Positions 7,454 through 15,613 of a stretch of 16,208 bases of DNA are shown here, piece after piece. Position numbers and translations under genes: made by a program. The stretch lies in NCBI GenBank assembly GCA_900771065.1, contig CAAGMP010000223.1, positions 1 to 16,208 on the forward strand, given 5' to 3'. This DNA is from an uncultured Acinetobacter sp. (lineage in GTDB: Bacteria; Pseudomonadota; Gammaproteobacteria; Pseudomonadales; Moraxellaceae). Below the pieces are notes generated by a model, which worked only from the letters and a program-made list of their open reading frames with translations, was not told the DNA's origin and did not search any database. Position 1 is the stretch's first letter. Each line of letters starts with the position of its first letter.

Positions 7454-8257
7454 TTATTTCTTTTGAAAAAGATAAATCTGATATTGTGCTGTGGTTGCAA
7501 AATCAGGTTGCTGTTCTAAAGCTTGTCGTTTCTCCAATTTGGCTTTGTAAGCATAAGGTGTCATTGCAATCAAATTTTTTAAGTCTTGTTGAGCTAAATT
7601 TAATGGGGCTTGAACTGTTTTGGTTTCTAACAAATCAAATGCATCTTCAATTTGTTGAATAAATTTTTCAGGTTGATGCAATTTAACTTCATCAAATAAA
7701 GCCTGACGCAAACTATATAAATGTTCTGAAGCAGGTGTCACAACCAACAAATACGCTTTCGGTTTCAGTACGCGTAAAATTTCTTGTTTTGGAATGGGGC
7801 TAAATAAACTGCTGCATAAATCAATTGATTGATCTAAAACAGGTAAAACTGCGCCTGTACCAACTACCCAAGTTATATTTGGATTTAACTTCGCTGCAAT
7901 TTGTACCGCATTTTTTGCAATATCAACACCAACACATTGTAAAACATGCTGTTGCATTGCATGAGTGTAATAACCTTCACCACAGCCAATATCCAATAAA
8001 TTTTCAATTCGATATTCTCGAATTAAATCGACTACGGCTTGTTGTAATGGCTGATAATGACCTGCGGCTAAAAAAGCACGACGTGCTTGCACCGATTCAG
8101 GTGTATCCCCTGGTGTTTTACTGTGCTTATGTTGCACAACATGTAAATTGACATAACCTTGTTTAGCAACATCATAACTATGTTGGTTAATGCATGACCA
8201 TATTTTACCATTTAAAGTTAATTTTTCACGACAAATGGGGCACATCAATAAATTCAT
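7454..8257 (-). CDS. rlmA: 23S rRNA (guanine-N1) methyltransferase RlmA
   Basis: SAM-dependent enzyme expected to methylate N1 of G745 (E. coli numbering) in 23S rRNA helix 35. The N-terminal zinc site is visible as Cys-x2-Cys ... Cys-x3-His (MCPIC, then WSCINQH). Next comes the family signature around QGYVNLHVVQHKHSKTPGD, then ARRAFLAAGHYQPL. The Rossmann-fold SAM motif is DIGCGEGYYT (residues 91-100 of the longest frame). I place the start at ATG 8257, which gives 267 residues. GGAG at 8266-8269 is eight bases from it but only two bases from the upstream in-frame ATG at 8263, and the first zinc Cys then falls at position 6, close to Cys5 of E. coli RlmA. The gene is convergent with ponA and has a terminator hairpin immediately upstream, so its promoter is not obvious. 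RlmA over the related RlmB-type or TlrB-type enzymes is inferred from lineage. Confidence 0.9.
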   Translation of the reverse strand: MNLLMCPICREKLTLNGKIWSCINQHSYDVAKQGYVNLHVVQHKHSKTPGDTPESVQARRAFLAAGHYQPLQQAVVDLIREYRIENLLDIGCGEGYYTHAMQQHVLQCVGVDIAKNAVQIAAKLNPNITWVVGTGAVLPVLDQSIDLCSSLFSPIPKQEILRVLKPKAYLLVVTPASEHLYSLRQALFDEVKLHQPEKFIQQIEDAFDLLETKTVQAPLNLAQQDLKNLIAMTPYAYKAKLEKRQALEQQPDFATTAQYQIYLFQKK

Positions 8258-8272
8258 TTTCATTTCTCCAAT

Positions 8273-8300
8273 AAAAAAGTCGGCTCAAGCCGACCTTTTT
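8273..8300. terminator. Two-way intrinsic terminator between mraY and rlmA
   Basis: A perfect 7-bp GC-rich stem, GTCGGCT (8279-8285) and AGCCGAC (8288-8294), is flanked by A6 on the left and CTTTTT on the right. It can therefore end transcription in both directions. On the minus strand it lies 12-40 bases after the mraY stop and should close the rsmH-mraY operon. On the plus strand it would stop ponA transcripts that run through rlmA in antisense. Its U-tract ends only three bases before the rlmA ribosome site. Confidence 0.85.
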
Positions 8301-8312
8301 AATATGACGGTA

Positions 8313-9431
8313 TTAACGTAATTTTAAGGTCATTAAACCTAAAACCACTAACATAATGGTGATAATCCAAAAACGAATAACCACCTGAGTTTCACGCCAA
8401 CCTTTTTTCTCATAATGATGGTGCAAGGGTGCCATTAAAAATACACGTTTATTGCGCATACGCAACGAGCCAATTTGCAAGAAAACAGAAACTGCTTCGA
8501 CCAAAAATCCCCCTGCCATAATTGCAAAGACAATTTCTTGACGTACCATCACTGCAATTGTTCCAAGCATTGCACCTAATGATAATGCACCAACATCTCC
8601 CATAAAAATTTGGGCAGGATGGGCGTTGTACCATAAAAAAGCTAAACCTGCGCCGACCATTGCCGAACAAATTACCACCAATTCAGAAGAATATTTTACA
8701 TACGGAATATGCAAATAATTGGCAAAACGAATATCACCTGCCAAATATGCAAAAACGCCTAAACCTGCTGCCACCAAAACCACAGGCATAATTGCTAGAC
8801 CATCTAAACCGTCAGTTAAATTCACTGCGTTTGATGCGCCATTAATCACAAAATAAGTAAAAATAATAAAACCAATTCCTAAAGGAATAACCGACAATGG
8901 AATGGTTAATTCTTTAAAAAATGGTACTAAAATATCTAACATTGCCGCAGTTTGATGTGGCGTTGCTTGCTGTTCCGCAATGATATAAAGTGCAATGCCT
9001 GCGCCTAAAGAGCCCACAGAAGTCCAAAAAAACTTCTTTCGTGCAGGTAAACCTGCATTGTCTTTATAACGAATTTTAATCCAATCATCTGCCCAGCCAA
9101 CAGCACCAAAAATGACCATGACTGCCAACACAATCCACACATATGGATTGGATAAATCTGCCCAAAGTAAAGTAGAAATACCAATCGAAAGAAGAATTAA
9201 AATCCCTCCCATCGTAGGTGTTCCCATTTTTTTGGCATGATTTTCAGGTGCAAAAGCACTTACTGCTTGACCATATTTTAAAGCACGTAATTTGCGAATC
9301 ATAACTGGACCTAAAACCAAACCAATGGTTAAAGCGGTCAACACACTCAATAATGCACGCAACGTTAAATAACGAAAAACTTGGAACGAACTGTTGTAAT
9401 TCGCCAGTTGTTCAAACAACCATAACAACAT
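8313..9431 (-). CDS. mraY: Phospho-MurNAc-pentapeptide transferase MraY (lipid I synthase)
   Basis: Integral inner-membrane enzyme that moves phospho-MurNAc-pentapeptide from UDP to undecaprenyl phosphate, making lipid I. The 372-residue product has about ten hydrophobic helices. The conserved motifs are all present: the aspartate pair Asp115-Asp116 in GWADDWIK, NAVNLTDGLDGLA (201-213), the third acidic residue in FMGDVGALSLG (Asp279), and the His-rich loop APLHHHYEKKGW (334-345). The N-terminal AKKMGTPTMGGI (66-77) is also diagnostic. The start ATG (9431) directly abuts the murF TAA with no spacer. Its GGAG ribosome site lies about ten bases upstream inside the end of murF. This is the last gene of the operon before the terminator at 8273-8300. 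In many dcw clusters murD would follow; here it does not. Confidence 0.97.
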   Translation of the reverse strand: MLLWLFEQLANYNSSFQVFRYLTLRALLSVLTALTIGLVLGPVMIRKLRALKYGQAVSAFAPENHAKKMGTPTMGGILILLSIGISTLLWADLSNPYVWIVLAVMVIFGAVGWADDWIKIRYKDNAGLPARKKFFWTSVGSLGAGIALYIIAEQQATPHQTAAMLDILVPFFKELTIPLSVIPLGIGFIIFTYFVINGASNAVNLTDGLDGLAIMPVVLVAAGLGVFAYLAGDIRFANYLHIPYVKYSSELVVICSAMVGAGLAFLWYNAHPAQIFMGDVGALSLGAMLGTIAVMVRQEIVFAIMAGGFLVEAVSVFLQIGSLRMRNKRVFLMAPLHHHYEKKGWRETQVVIRFWIITIMLVVLGLMTLKLR

Positions 9432-10841
9432 TTAAATATTCTCCATCAATTCAGTCAGCAAAGTTTCCATATGGGTATACCGAGAACCTTTGAATAAAAA
9501 ACTCATCGACTGAGGTTGATGTGTTTTCACTAATTCAAGGAGCAAAGGAAGTGCTTGTGCTTGAGTCAAAAACGCCTGCATTTTTTTGCCATATTGCGTA
9601 CTTCGCGCACCTTCTTGCGTTGCGGGTGCAAATTCACCTACTGCCACCACAAAATCAATACCGTGTACTGAAACTAAATCTCGACCCAACATATAATGTT
9701 GTTGCGCTGCCGTTGCACCTAATTCACCAATATCGCCAATCACCATGACACAAATACCTTGTTGCTGTGCTAGTACTTGTGCTGCAGCACGCATTGAAGT
9801 GGGATTGGCATTGTAAGTATCATCAATAAACAAATAATTTTGATGATGAATAAAGTTTAAACGTCCTTTTGCCCCTACCGCTTGCTCTAAACCTGTCACA
9901 ATATCTTCTAAGCTAATATCTAAAGCTAAAGCAAAAGCGGTTGCTGCCAGTGCATTTTGAATATTATGCTCACCTGCAAAAGGCAAATCGACTGCTTTTC
10001 GCCCTTGTGGTGTATTTAAAATAAACTGAGACGATTGAGGATGAAGTTGAATATCGGTTGCAAAAACATCGCCATTTACACCAAAACTCAGTTGGTTTTG
10101 CGTTTGAATATGCACTTGAATGGTTTCAGTAAAATCATCATCGGCAGGAAAAATAGACGTTCCCGATGTAGCGACATGGGTATAAATTTCTGATTTAGCA
10201 CAACAAATACCTTCACGTCCACCAAATTCACCCAAATGTGCTGTGCCAATATTTAAAATTCCGACAACATGAGGTTGTACCAACTCAGAAGTATAATCAA
10301 TTTCACCTTGATGGCTTGCACCTAATTCCATCACTGCATATTGATGCTGTGGATTCAACTCTAACAACATCATTGGCACGCCTAAGTCGTTATTTAAATT
10401 ACCACGTGTAATTAAAGTTGGTGCTAGACGTGAAAAAATGCTGCCCAACATTTCTTTGGTTGTGGTTTTACCACTACTACCTGTCAATGCAATCACTTTT
10501 AAATCAGGATATTGTGCGCGACGGAATTTGCCTAATTGCCCCAAAGCCAAACGTGTATCGGGTACAACCAATTGAAAAATGTCTAAATCTAAAGGACGTT
10601 GTACAATCGCAATTTGACAACCTTGTTCAGCCAATTTTGCAACAAAATCATGCGCATCAAAACGTTCACCTTTTAATGCCAAAAATGCATCACCTTGTTC
10701 TGCATCTTTCGAGTTAGTCAAAATCCGTTTAATTTCACCAGAAGGCATTTTGTCATTGAGCCAATATCCTGCGGTGGCTTGTGCTAACTGTGTTGCTGTC
10801 CAAGGTACCAAATCTACGGTACTGGTTGTTGAAGTATGCAT
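9432..10841 (-). CDS. murF: UDP-MurNAc-tripeptide--D-Ala-D-Ala ligase MurF
   Basis: Cytoplasmic ATP-dependent ligase that adds D-Ala-D-Ala to UDP-MurNAc-tripeptide, completing the pentapeptide passed to MraY. The 469-residue product has an N-terminal substrate domain (about 20-110), the ATP-binding central domain with P-loop TGSSGKTTTKE (120-130), and the MurF-type segment RGNLNNDLGVP (146-156). ELGASHQGEI (172-181) and NIGTAHLGEFGG (197-208) follow. The C-terminal ligase domain contains DDTYNANPTSMRAA and the late GSRYTHME segment. The start ATG at 10841 lies eight bases after the murE TAG; the stop codon itself forms part of the ribosome site (TAGGAAAA). There is an in-frame Cys-Cys at 213-214 that I do not consider functional. 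Identity is secure from motifs and gene order. Confidence 0.96.
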   Translation of the reverse strand: MHTSTTSTVDLVPWTATQLAQATAGYWLNDKMPSGEIKRILTNSKDAEQGDAFLALKGERFDAHDFVAKLAEQGCQIAIVQRPLDLDIFQLVVPDTRLALGQLGKFRRAQYPDLKVIALTGSSGKTTTKEMLGSIFSRLAPTLITRGNLNNDLGVPMMLLELNPQHQYAVMELGASHQGEIDYTSELVQPHVVGILNIGTAHLGEFGGREGICCAKSEIYTHVATSGTSIFPADDDFTETIQVHIQTQNQLSFGVNGDVFATDIQLHPQSSQFILNTPQGRKAVDLPFAGEHNIQNALAATAFALALDISLEDIVTGLEQAVGAKGRLNFIHHQNYLFIDDTYNANPTSMRAAAQVLAQQQGICVMVIGDIGELGATAAQQHYMLGRDLVSVHGIDFVVAVGEFAPATQEGARSTQYGKKMQAFLTQAQALPLLLELVKTHQPQSMSFLFKGSRYTHMETLLTELMENI

Positions 10842-10849
10842 AAATTTTC

Positions 10850-12346
10850 CTATTGTGCAGGATAAGCCGACGTCATTTTACAATTTTGCATTTGAAGTGC
10901 CGAATTCACTTCCACTGCATCATCGAACCAATGACGAACACCTTGTATTTCTTGATAGTTTTCATGACCTTTACCCGCAATCACTACAATATCACCTTGT
11001 TGTGCTTGTGCAATTGCAAATTTAATTGCTTCACGACGATCATGGATTTCATAAAAATGATGATCTTGAACATTTATTCCTGCCTTCATATCAGCAAAAA
11101 TTTGCTCAGGATTTTCACTGCGCGGATTGTCTGAAGTCATGACAATCACATCGGCATCATTTAAGGCTGCTTGCGTCATCAACGGACGTTTACCGCGATC
11201 TCGATCACCACCACAACCAAAAACTACCCACAAACGCTGAGTCACATGACGTTTTAAAGTTTGTAAAACTTGTACTAATGCATCAGGTGTATGCGCATAA
11301 TCCACAACAAATAAACGGTTTACATCACGGATTACTTGCATGCGTCCGGGTGCACCTTTTAATTGAGGTGTAACGTACAATAATTTTTCTAAATCAAAAC
11401 CAAGCTGATGTACCGCAATTAAACTAGCTACTAAATTTTCAATATTAAAATGCCCTAATAATGGACTATTCACTGAAAAAACGTGTTGTTGATAATGCAA
11501 ATTAAATTTAACGCCTGTTAAATCATATTGAATTTGATCAACCCGATAATCTGCAACTTGTGTTGTGGAATAAGTCAAAATTTTCGGTTGACTTGGATTA
11601 TTTTTCGCTGCATTCAACATAATGTGCGCATGTGCATCGTCTATATTAATAATTGCCACTTTCAATGAAGTAAATGCAAATAAACGTGATTTAGCTTCGG
11701 CATATGCCTCTAAAGTACCATGATAATCTAAATGATCACGGCTTAAATTACTGTACACTGCCACTTCAATATCACAGCCTTGCAAACGACCTTGCACTAA
11801 ACCATGTGAACTGGCTTCAATTGCAGCAAAACGTGCACCTAATTGTGCATAACCATATAAAGCACTTTGTAATTGCAACGCATCTAAAGTGGTATGCGTT
11901 GAAACTTCTAAATTCGGTAAAATACCGTTTCCTGTTGTCCCCATAACCGCACAAGATCGTTGCTGCAATAGCAATAATTCAGCAACTAAACGTGAAATTG
12001 TGGTTTTACCATTCGTTCCCGTTACTGCCACAATACGAGCCAAGTCAACAGGTTGAATTGCTTGTAAATATTCTTTTTGCCATATGCCCATCAAGTGACG
12101 TACATTTGGAACAATTAAAGCATGTGCAATCTGTAAATCACTTTCTGAAACTACCGCAAGTGCGCCATTTTCTAGTGCTTTGAGTGCAAATTGACGCGTT
12201 TTTTCGGGCTGAGATAAACTATTGAGCGCAATAAAAATCTGTCCCTGTTGAATATGGCGACTATCTAAATTAAAACCTTGAAATGGCTGTTTCATCCAAT
12301 CCAAAGGTTCGTCAATTGAATAAATTTGATCAAAACAAATTGACAT
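10850..12346 (-). CDS. murE: UDP-MurNAc-dipeptide--meso-diaminopimelate ligase MurE
   Basis: Cytoplasmic ATP-dependent ligase that adds the third stem-peptide residue. The specificity motif DNPR (406-409, in TSDNPRSENPE) is the one that binds meso-diaminopimelate, so a Gram-negative-type peptidoglycan is expected. Across the 498 residues one sees the substrate-recognition NLDSRHIQQG (26-35), P-loop GTNGKTT (110-116), TTGNG and STHTT (149-153), IEASSHGLVQGRL (176-188), SNLSRDHLDYHG (199-210) and Lys219, the likely carbamylated lysine. VVDYAHTPDAL (347-357), GCGGDRDRGKRP (377-388) and AGKGHENYQ (457-465) follow. The start ATG lies seven bases after the ftsI TAG, with AGGTGA formed across that stop codon as its ribosome site. 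It sits between ftsI and murF, the usual dcw order. Confidence 0.97.
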   Translation of the reverse strand: MSICFDQIYSIDEPLDWMKQPFQGFNLDSRHIQQGQIFIALNSLSQPEKTRQFALKALENGALAVVSESDLQIAHALIVPNVRHLMGIWQKEYLQAIQPVDLARIVAVTGTNGKTTISRLVAELLLLQQRSCAVMGTTGNGILPNLEVSTHTTLDALQLQSALYGYAQLGARFAAIEASSHGLVQGRLQGCDIEVAVYSNLSRDHLDYHGTLEAYAEAKSRLFAFTSLKVAIINIDDAHAHIMLNAAKNNPSQPKILTYSTTQVADYRVDQIQYDLTGVKFNLHYQQHVFSVNSPLLGHFNIENLVASLIAVHQLGFDLEKLLYVTPQLKGAPGRMQVIRDVNRLFVVDYAHTPDALVQVLQTLKRHVTQRLWVVFGCGGDRDRGKRPLMTQAALNDADVIVMTSDNPRSENPEQIFADMKAGINVQDHHFYEIHDRREAIKFAIAQAQQGDIVVIAGKGHENYQEIQGVRHWFDDAVEVNSALQMQNCKMTSAYPAQ

Positions 12347-12353
12347 ATTTCAC

Positions 12354-14183
12354 CTATTTTTTGGGAGAGTTAGGGACATCTAATGGCTTGTCCAAAGGAA
12401 CATTTAATAAACGTAAAGATTCTTGCATCACACGTGCAAAAACAGGAGCAGCAACTAAACCACCATAATATTGCCCTGTTGGATTTTCTACCACGACCAC
12501 CATGGCTAAACGTGGATCGCTAACAGGGGCAATTCCCGCAAACAATGCACGATATTCACTTTGTGAATAGCCTTTACGATCGGCACGTAATTTGTGGGCT
12601 GTTCCCGTTTTACCTGCTACACGATAACCGGGAATATTGGCTTGTTTTGCCGTACCACCCGGTAAAGTAACCGATTCCATCATCAATAAAACTTGATTGG
12701 CAATTTCAGGATCAATCATCTGTTCCCCTTCAGCAGGTTGATCCAATTTATATAAACTTAAAGGCATTTTTTTGCCTTTATTACCAATCATGGCATAAGC
12801 ATCTGCAATTTGTAGCACCGTTGCATTTAAACCATAGCCATACGACATGGTTGCAACTTCAGACACATTCCATTTATTCGATGGTAAAATTAAACCTGAA
12901 CTTTCACCTAAAAAACCCACCGCAGAACGCTGACCAAAACCTAAACGCTTATAAAAAGTAGGTAATGTTGCATAAGGTAAAGATAAAGCAATTTTTGCCA
13001 CGCCAACGTTTGACGATTTTTGAATAATGCCACCTAAAGTCAATTGTCCATAATTATGCGTGTCACGAATTGTATGATTACCAATGCGCATACTACCTGG
13101 TGAAGTGTTAATAACGCTATTTGGTTTATATTTTCCACTTTCTAATGCCATTGCAACAGTCAATGGTTTCATCGTTGAACCTGGTTCAAATGAATCGACT
13201 GCTGCACGGTTACGCATTGCATCTTTATTGTTTAAACCTTGCTTGTCATTTGGATTATATGAAGGCCAAGATGCCATCGCCAAGATTTCACCTGTTTTAA
13301 CATCAACAGCAATCGCTGTAGCAGAACGGGCATTATTGGCTACACCTGCCGCAGTTAATTCACGATACATAATATATTGCAAACGTGAATCAATACTGAG
13401 GGTAATATTTTCACCCGCTTCAACTTGTTTTAATACTTCAGGTTCTTTTAAACGATAACCTTGTTTATCTTTCATGATCTGTTGTTCACCATCTTGACCT
13501 GCAAGACGGCTATTTAACTGCATTTCTAATCCTTCTACGCCCACACCTTCACTGTTGGTTAAACCAATAATTTGTGCATTCGGCTGAGCTTGCGGATAAT
13601 ATCGTTTGTAATTTTTTTCGCTGTATACGCCTTGAAACTCACGATCTAAAATCAATTTCGCTTGTTGTGGCGGTACTTCTCGTTTTAAAACCAAATAACG
13701 TGAGCTTTTTTTCGCAATAATTTTTTGTTTTAATTCATCACGATCCATGCCAATCAAGTCAGCAAGTTCATCTAAATTTAAATTTTTACGATGTTGCGGC
13801 AACGGTTTGCCTGCATTTTCAGGCTTTTCTCGAAACTCTTTAATGCGTTGTGCGTGTTCAACTTTCCCTTCAAAATAATGAGCTGGATCAATTACAATCG
13901 TCATCATGGGTGTGCTAACAGCGAGCGGAACACCATTTCGATCATAAATCGTACCGCGCATTGCATGTACTTGTTCAGATTGTAAAATGCGTTCATTGGC
14001 TTTGCTTTGCAAAAATACATGATCTAAAATTTGAATGTAAAAAGCACGTGCAATTAGGATCATAAAAACAAGTAGCACACATGCCCACATGCCGTAAAAA
14101 CGCCATTGATGTAACTGTACTTCTGTTTTTTCAGATACAGCTGGTTGTTTTTTGGGGGTATTTTTTTGACCGAAACCTAACAT
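12354..14183 (-). CDS. ftsI: Penicillin-binding protein 3, septal transpeptidase FtsI
   Basis: Class B PBP that cross-links septal peptidoglycan as partner of FtsW within the FtsQLB-activated divisome; a main target of cephalosporins and related beta-lactams in Acinetobacter. One transmembrane helix (about 33-55) follows a Lys/Gln-rich cytoplasmic tail. The pedestal domain includes RGTIYDRNGVPLA, and all three catalytic motifs are intact: Ser339-Thr-Met-Lys342, Ser393-Ser-Asn395 and Lys528-Thr-Gly530 (numbered from the longest frame). The longest frame begins with TTG at 14192, only one base from its ribosome site. I prefer ATG 14183 (MLGFGQK), ten bases after TAAGG, which gives 609 residues. 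A second TTG at 14189 is also possible. Compared with E. coli FtsI (588 residues), the region around 105-160 carries extra charged sequence. Confidence 0.95.
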   Translation of the reverse strand: MLGFGQKNTPKKQPAVSEKTEVQLHQWRFYGMWACVLLVFMILIARAFYIQILDHVFLQSKANERILQSEQVHAMRGTIYDRNGVPLAVSTPMMTIVIDPAHYFEGKVEHAQRIKEFREKPENAGKPLPQHRKNLNLDELADLIGMDRDELKQKIIAKKSSRYLVLKREVPPQQAKLILDREFQGVYSEKNYKRYYPQAQPNAQIIGLTNSEGVGVEGLEMQLNSRLAGQDGEQQIMKDKQGYRLKEPEVLKQVEAGENITLSIDSRLQYIMYRELTAAGVANNARSATAIAVDVKTGEILAMASWPSYNPNDKQGLNNKDAMRNRAAVDSFEPGSTMKPLTVAMALESGKYKPNSVINTSPGSMRIGNHTIRDTHNYGQLTLGGIIQKSSNVGVAKIALSLPYATLPTFYKRLGFGQRSAVGFLGESSGLILPSNKWNVSEVATMSYGYGLNATVLQIADAYAMIGNKGKKMPLSLYKLDQPAEGEQMIDPEIANQVLLMMESVTLPGGTAKQANIPGYRVAGKTGTAHKLRADRKGYSQSEYRALFAGIAPVSDPRLAMVVVVENPTGQYYGGLVAAPVFARVMQESLRLLNVPLDKPLDVPNSPKK

Positions 14184-14195
14184 CGACAACAAGCC

Positions 14196-14537
14196 TTATT
14201 TCTTATTTTGAGCATGAGAAGGTAAAGTAATCACCACTGTTTCCGCAGGAGGTGGAGAATACATCCGCAATTGTGTAACTGCACGTGTACCAATTTGTGC
14301 AGTTGCGCCAAAAGTTTGTTTTTCAATCAACAAGCGCCCCCAATCTGCATTTAAATCATCTCGTTCTCTTAATACGACATTCAATTCACGATAATCATAA
14401 CGATAAGCGTAAACTTGATGTGCGACCATTAAAGCGCTACCTAAAATTGCCATAATTAAAAAAGCATAAATATAAGTCGCTTTATTGGTAAAAATAATCG
14501 CGAACTGCCGCAAGATTTGCCCAAAAAATACATTCAT
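14196..14537 (-). CDS. ftsL: Cell division protein FtsL
   Basis: Small bitopic divisome protein that pairs with FtsB through a periplasmic coiled coil and, with FtsQ, activates FtsWI. The 113-residue product has a cytoplasmic N-terminus of about 20 residues, one transmembrane helix (about 20-42), and a periplasmic helix with heptad-like hydrophobics (YRELNVVLRERDDLNADWGRL, about 49-69). The segment GTRAVTQLRMYSPPP near the C-terminus resembles the FtsL end motif where a methionine and proline follow the helix. Sequence identity in this family is low, so the call leans on size, topology and position between rsmH and ftsI. The ribosome site is weak (GATGG, overlapping the rsmH TGA). It lies ten bases after rsmH and two bases before ftsI's upstream TTG. 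Confidence 0.93.
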   Translation of the reverse strand: MNVFFGQILRQFAIIFTNKATYIYAFLIMAILGSALMVAHQVYAYRYDYRELNVVLRERDDLNADWGRLLIEKQTFGATAQIGTRAVTQLRMYSPPPAETVVITLPSHAQNKK

Positions 14538-14547
14538 TTTTTAACCA

Positions 14548-15459
14548 TCACTTCGTTTTTTCTGCAACACGTAACCATGCACTTCGTGAACGTGGATTCG
14601 CTTTGACTTCGGCATCAGAAGCACGAATACGTGCAATTTTCTTTAAACGTCGTGTGTCAATTTGTTGCTGTGGTAAACCCCAACCATGATCTTCGGCTAA
14701 CGTCGATTCTTTTTGAATAAATTGTTTAATTAAACGATCTTCCAAAGAATGGAAGCTAATGACTGCTAAACGACCTTGTGGTTTTAAAACATCGACAGCT
14801 TGCGGTAAAAAAACTTCAACATCTTCAAGTTCTTTGTTAATTGCAATCCGAATTGCTTGGAAAGTGCGTGTTGCAGGATGTTTATTTTTTTCCCATTTCG
14901 GATGAGCTGTTTTAACAATCTGTGCCAATTGACCTGTGGTTTCGATATATCCTGCCGCTTTAATTGCGCGTGCAATACGACGGCTATAACGCTCTTCTCC
15001 GTATTGATAAATAATATTGGCTAACGCTTCTTCTTCGATTTCAAGCAACCACTGTGCCGCTGTTTTTCCTTGCGAATTGTCCATACGCATATCTAATGGA
15101 CCATCGTGCATAAAACTAAAACCGCGTTCGGCTTGATCTAATTGTGGCGAAGACACGCCCAAATCCGCCATAATGCCATCGACTTGAGCAATACCACGAC
15201 GTTGTAATTCAACTTGTAAATCGGCAAAACTGGCATGAATAATTTCAAAGCGAGCATCTTGTTGTTGTAATTGGGCAGCCACCGCTAAGGCTTGAGGGTC
15301 TTTATCAAAAGCATAAACTTTGGCGTGTTCATCTAATTGAGATAATAATAAACGAGTATGTCCACCACGCCCAAAAGTGCCATCAACATAAATTCCCGTA
15401 TTACGCCCACCGAGTAGCGCTTCAACCGTTTCATGAAGTAATACAGAAATATGTGACAT
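14548..15459 (-). CDS. rsmH: 16S rRNA (cytosine1402-N4) methyltransferase RsmH
   Basis: SAM-dependent enzyme (formerly MraW) that methylates N4 of C1402 in the ribosomal P site. I set the start at ATG 15459, which gives 303 residues beginning MSHISVLLHE, the near-universal RsmH N-terminus. The longer frame begins nine codons earlier at a TTG and adds non-homologous MLLFRLAKC. Motifs counted from this start are YVDGTFGRGGHTRLLL (24-39, SAM loop), DLGVSSPQLD (99-108), RGFSFMHDGPLDMRMD (112-127), HPATRTFQAIRIAIN (194-208), SFHSLEDR (235-242) and NPRSRSAWLR (288-297). It is the first gene of the dcw segment; no mraZ precedes it. The ribosome site is poor (GGCTAAGTGT before ATG). Confidence 0.96.
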   Translation of the reverse strand: MSHISVLLHETVEALLGGRNTGIYVDGTFGRGGHTRLLLSQLDEHAKVYAFDKDPQALAVAAQLQQQDARFEIIHASFADLQVELQRRGIAQVDGIMADLGVSSPQLDQAERGFSFMHDGPLDMRMDNSQGKTAAQWLLEIEEEALANIIYQYGEERYSRRIARAIKAAGYIETTGQLAQIVKTAHPKWEKNKHPATRTFQAIRIAINKELEDVEVFLPQAVDVLKPQGRLAVISFHSLEDRLIKQFIQKESTLAEDHGWGLPQQQIDTRRLKKIARIRASDAEVKANPRSRSAWLRVAEKTK

Positions 15460-15497
15460 ACACTTAGCCAATCTAAAAAGTAACAATATAACTGCAC

Positions 15498-15526
15498 ATT
15501 ATTACCTTGTTTTAGAAAAGCTCCAA
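15498..15526 (-). promoter_or_regulatory. Candidate promoter for the rsmH-ftsL-ftsI-murEF-mraY operon
   Basis: On the minus strand, TTGGAG (plus 15521-15526) and AATAAT (15498-15503, five of six matches to the -10 consensus) are 17 bases apart. A transcript would start near 15491, about 32 bases before the rsmH ATG. This is the only acceptable pair I found in the 154-base gap upstream of rsmH. The -35 is weak. Confidence 0.35.
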
Positions 15527-15579
15527 ACGGCTTTTTATAAAGAAATATTAATTTTCATAGGTAAAAGCGTTTTTATTGT

Positions 15580-15606
15580 AAAAAAAGCCTCATAAAGAGG
15601 CTTTTA
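15580..15606. terminator. Intrinsic terminator after the sulfate-binding protein gene
   Basis: A stem of AAAAGCCTC (15583-15591) and GAGGCTTTT (15597-15605) with loop ATAAA. Read on the minus strand it ends in seven U residues, 8-34 bases after the sbp stop codon. The A/T flanks make it symmetrical, so it could also work on the plus strand. It separates the sulfate-binding gene from the promoter of the rsmH operon. Confidence 0.85.
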
Positions 15607-15613
15607 GGATTGA

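Noticed and set aside
7454..7482. A/T-rich imperfect palindrome just after ponA
   Set aside because: The arms (TTATTTCTTTT and AAAAAGATAAA) match imperfectly and contain almost no G-C pairs. It also lies inside the rlmA coding end, so I do not call it a terminator.
15460..15486. N-terminal extension of RsmH beginning at TTG
   Set aside because: The nine extra residues are not part of the conserved RsmH N-terminus, which begins at MSHISVLLHE, and the TTG lacks a ribosome site.
15516..15535. Weak inverted repeat AAAAGC ... GCTTTT upstream of rsmH
   Set aside because: Only two of six stem pairs are G-C, the loop is eight bases, and it overlaps the candidate promoter. Not convincing as a terminator or operator.
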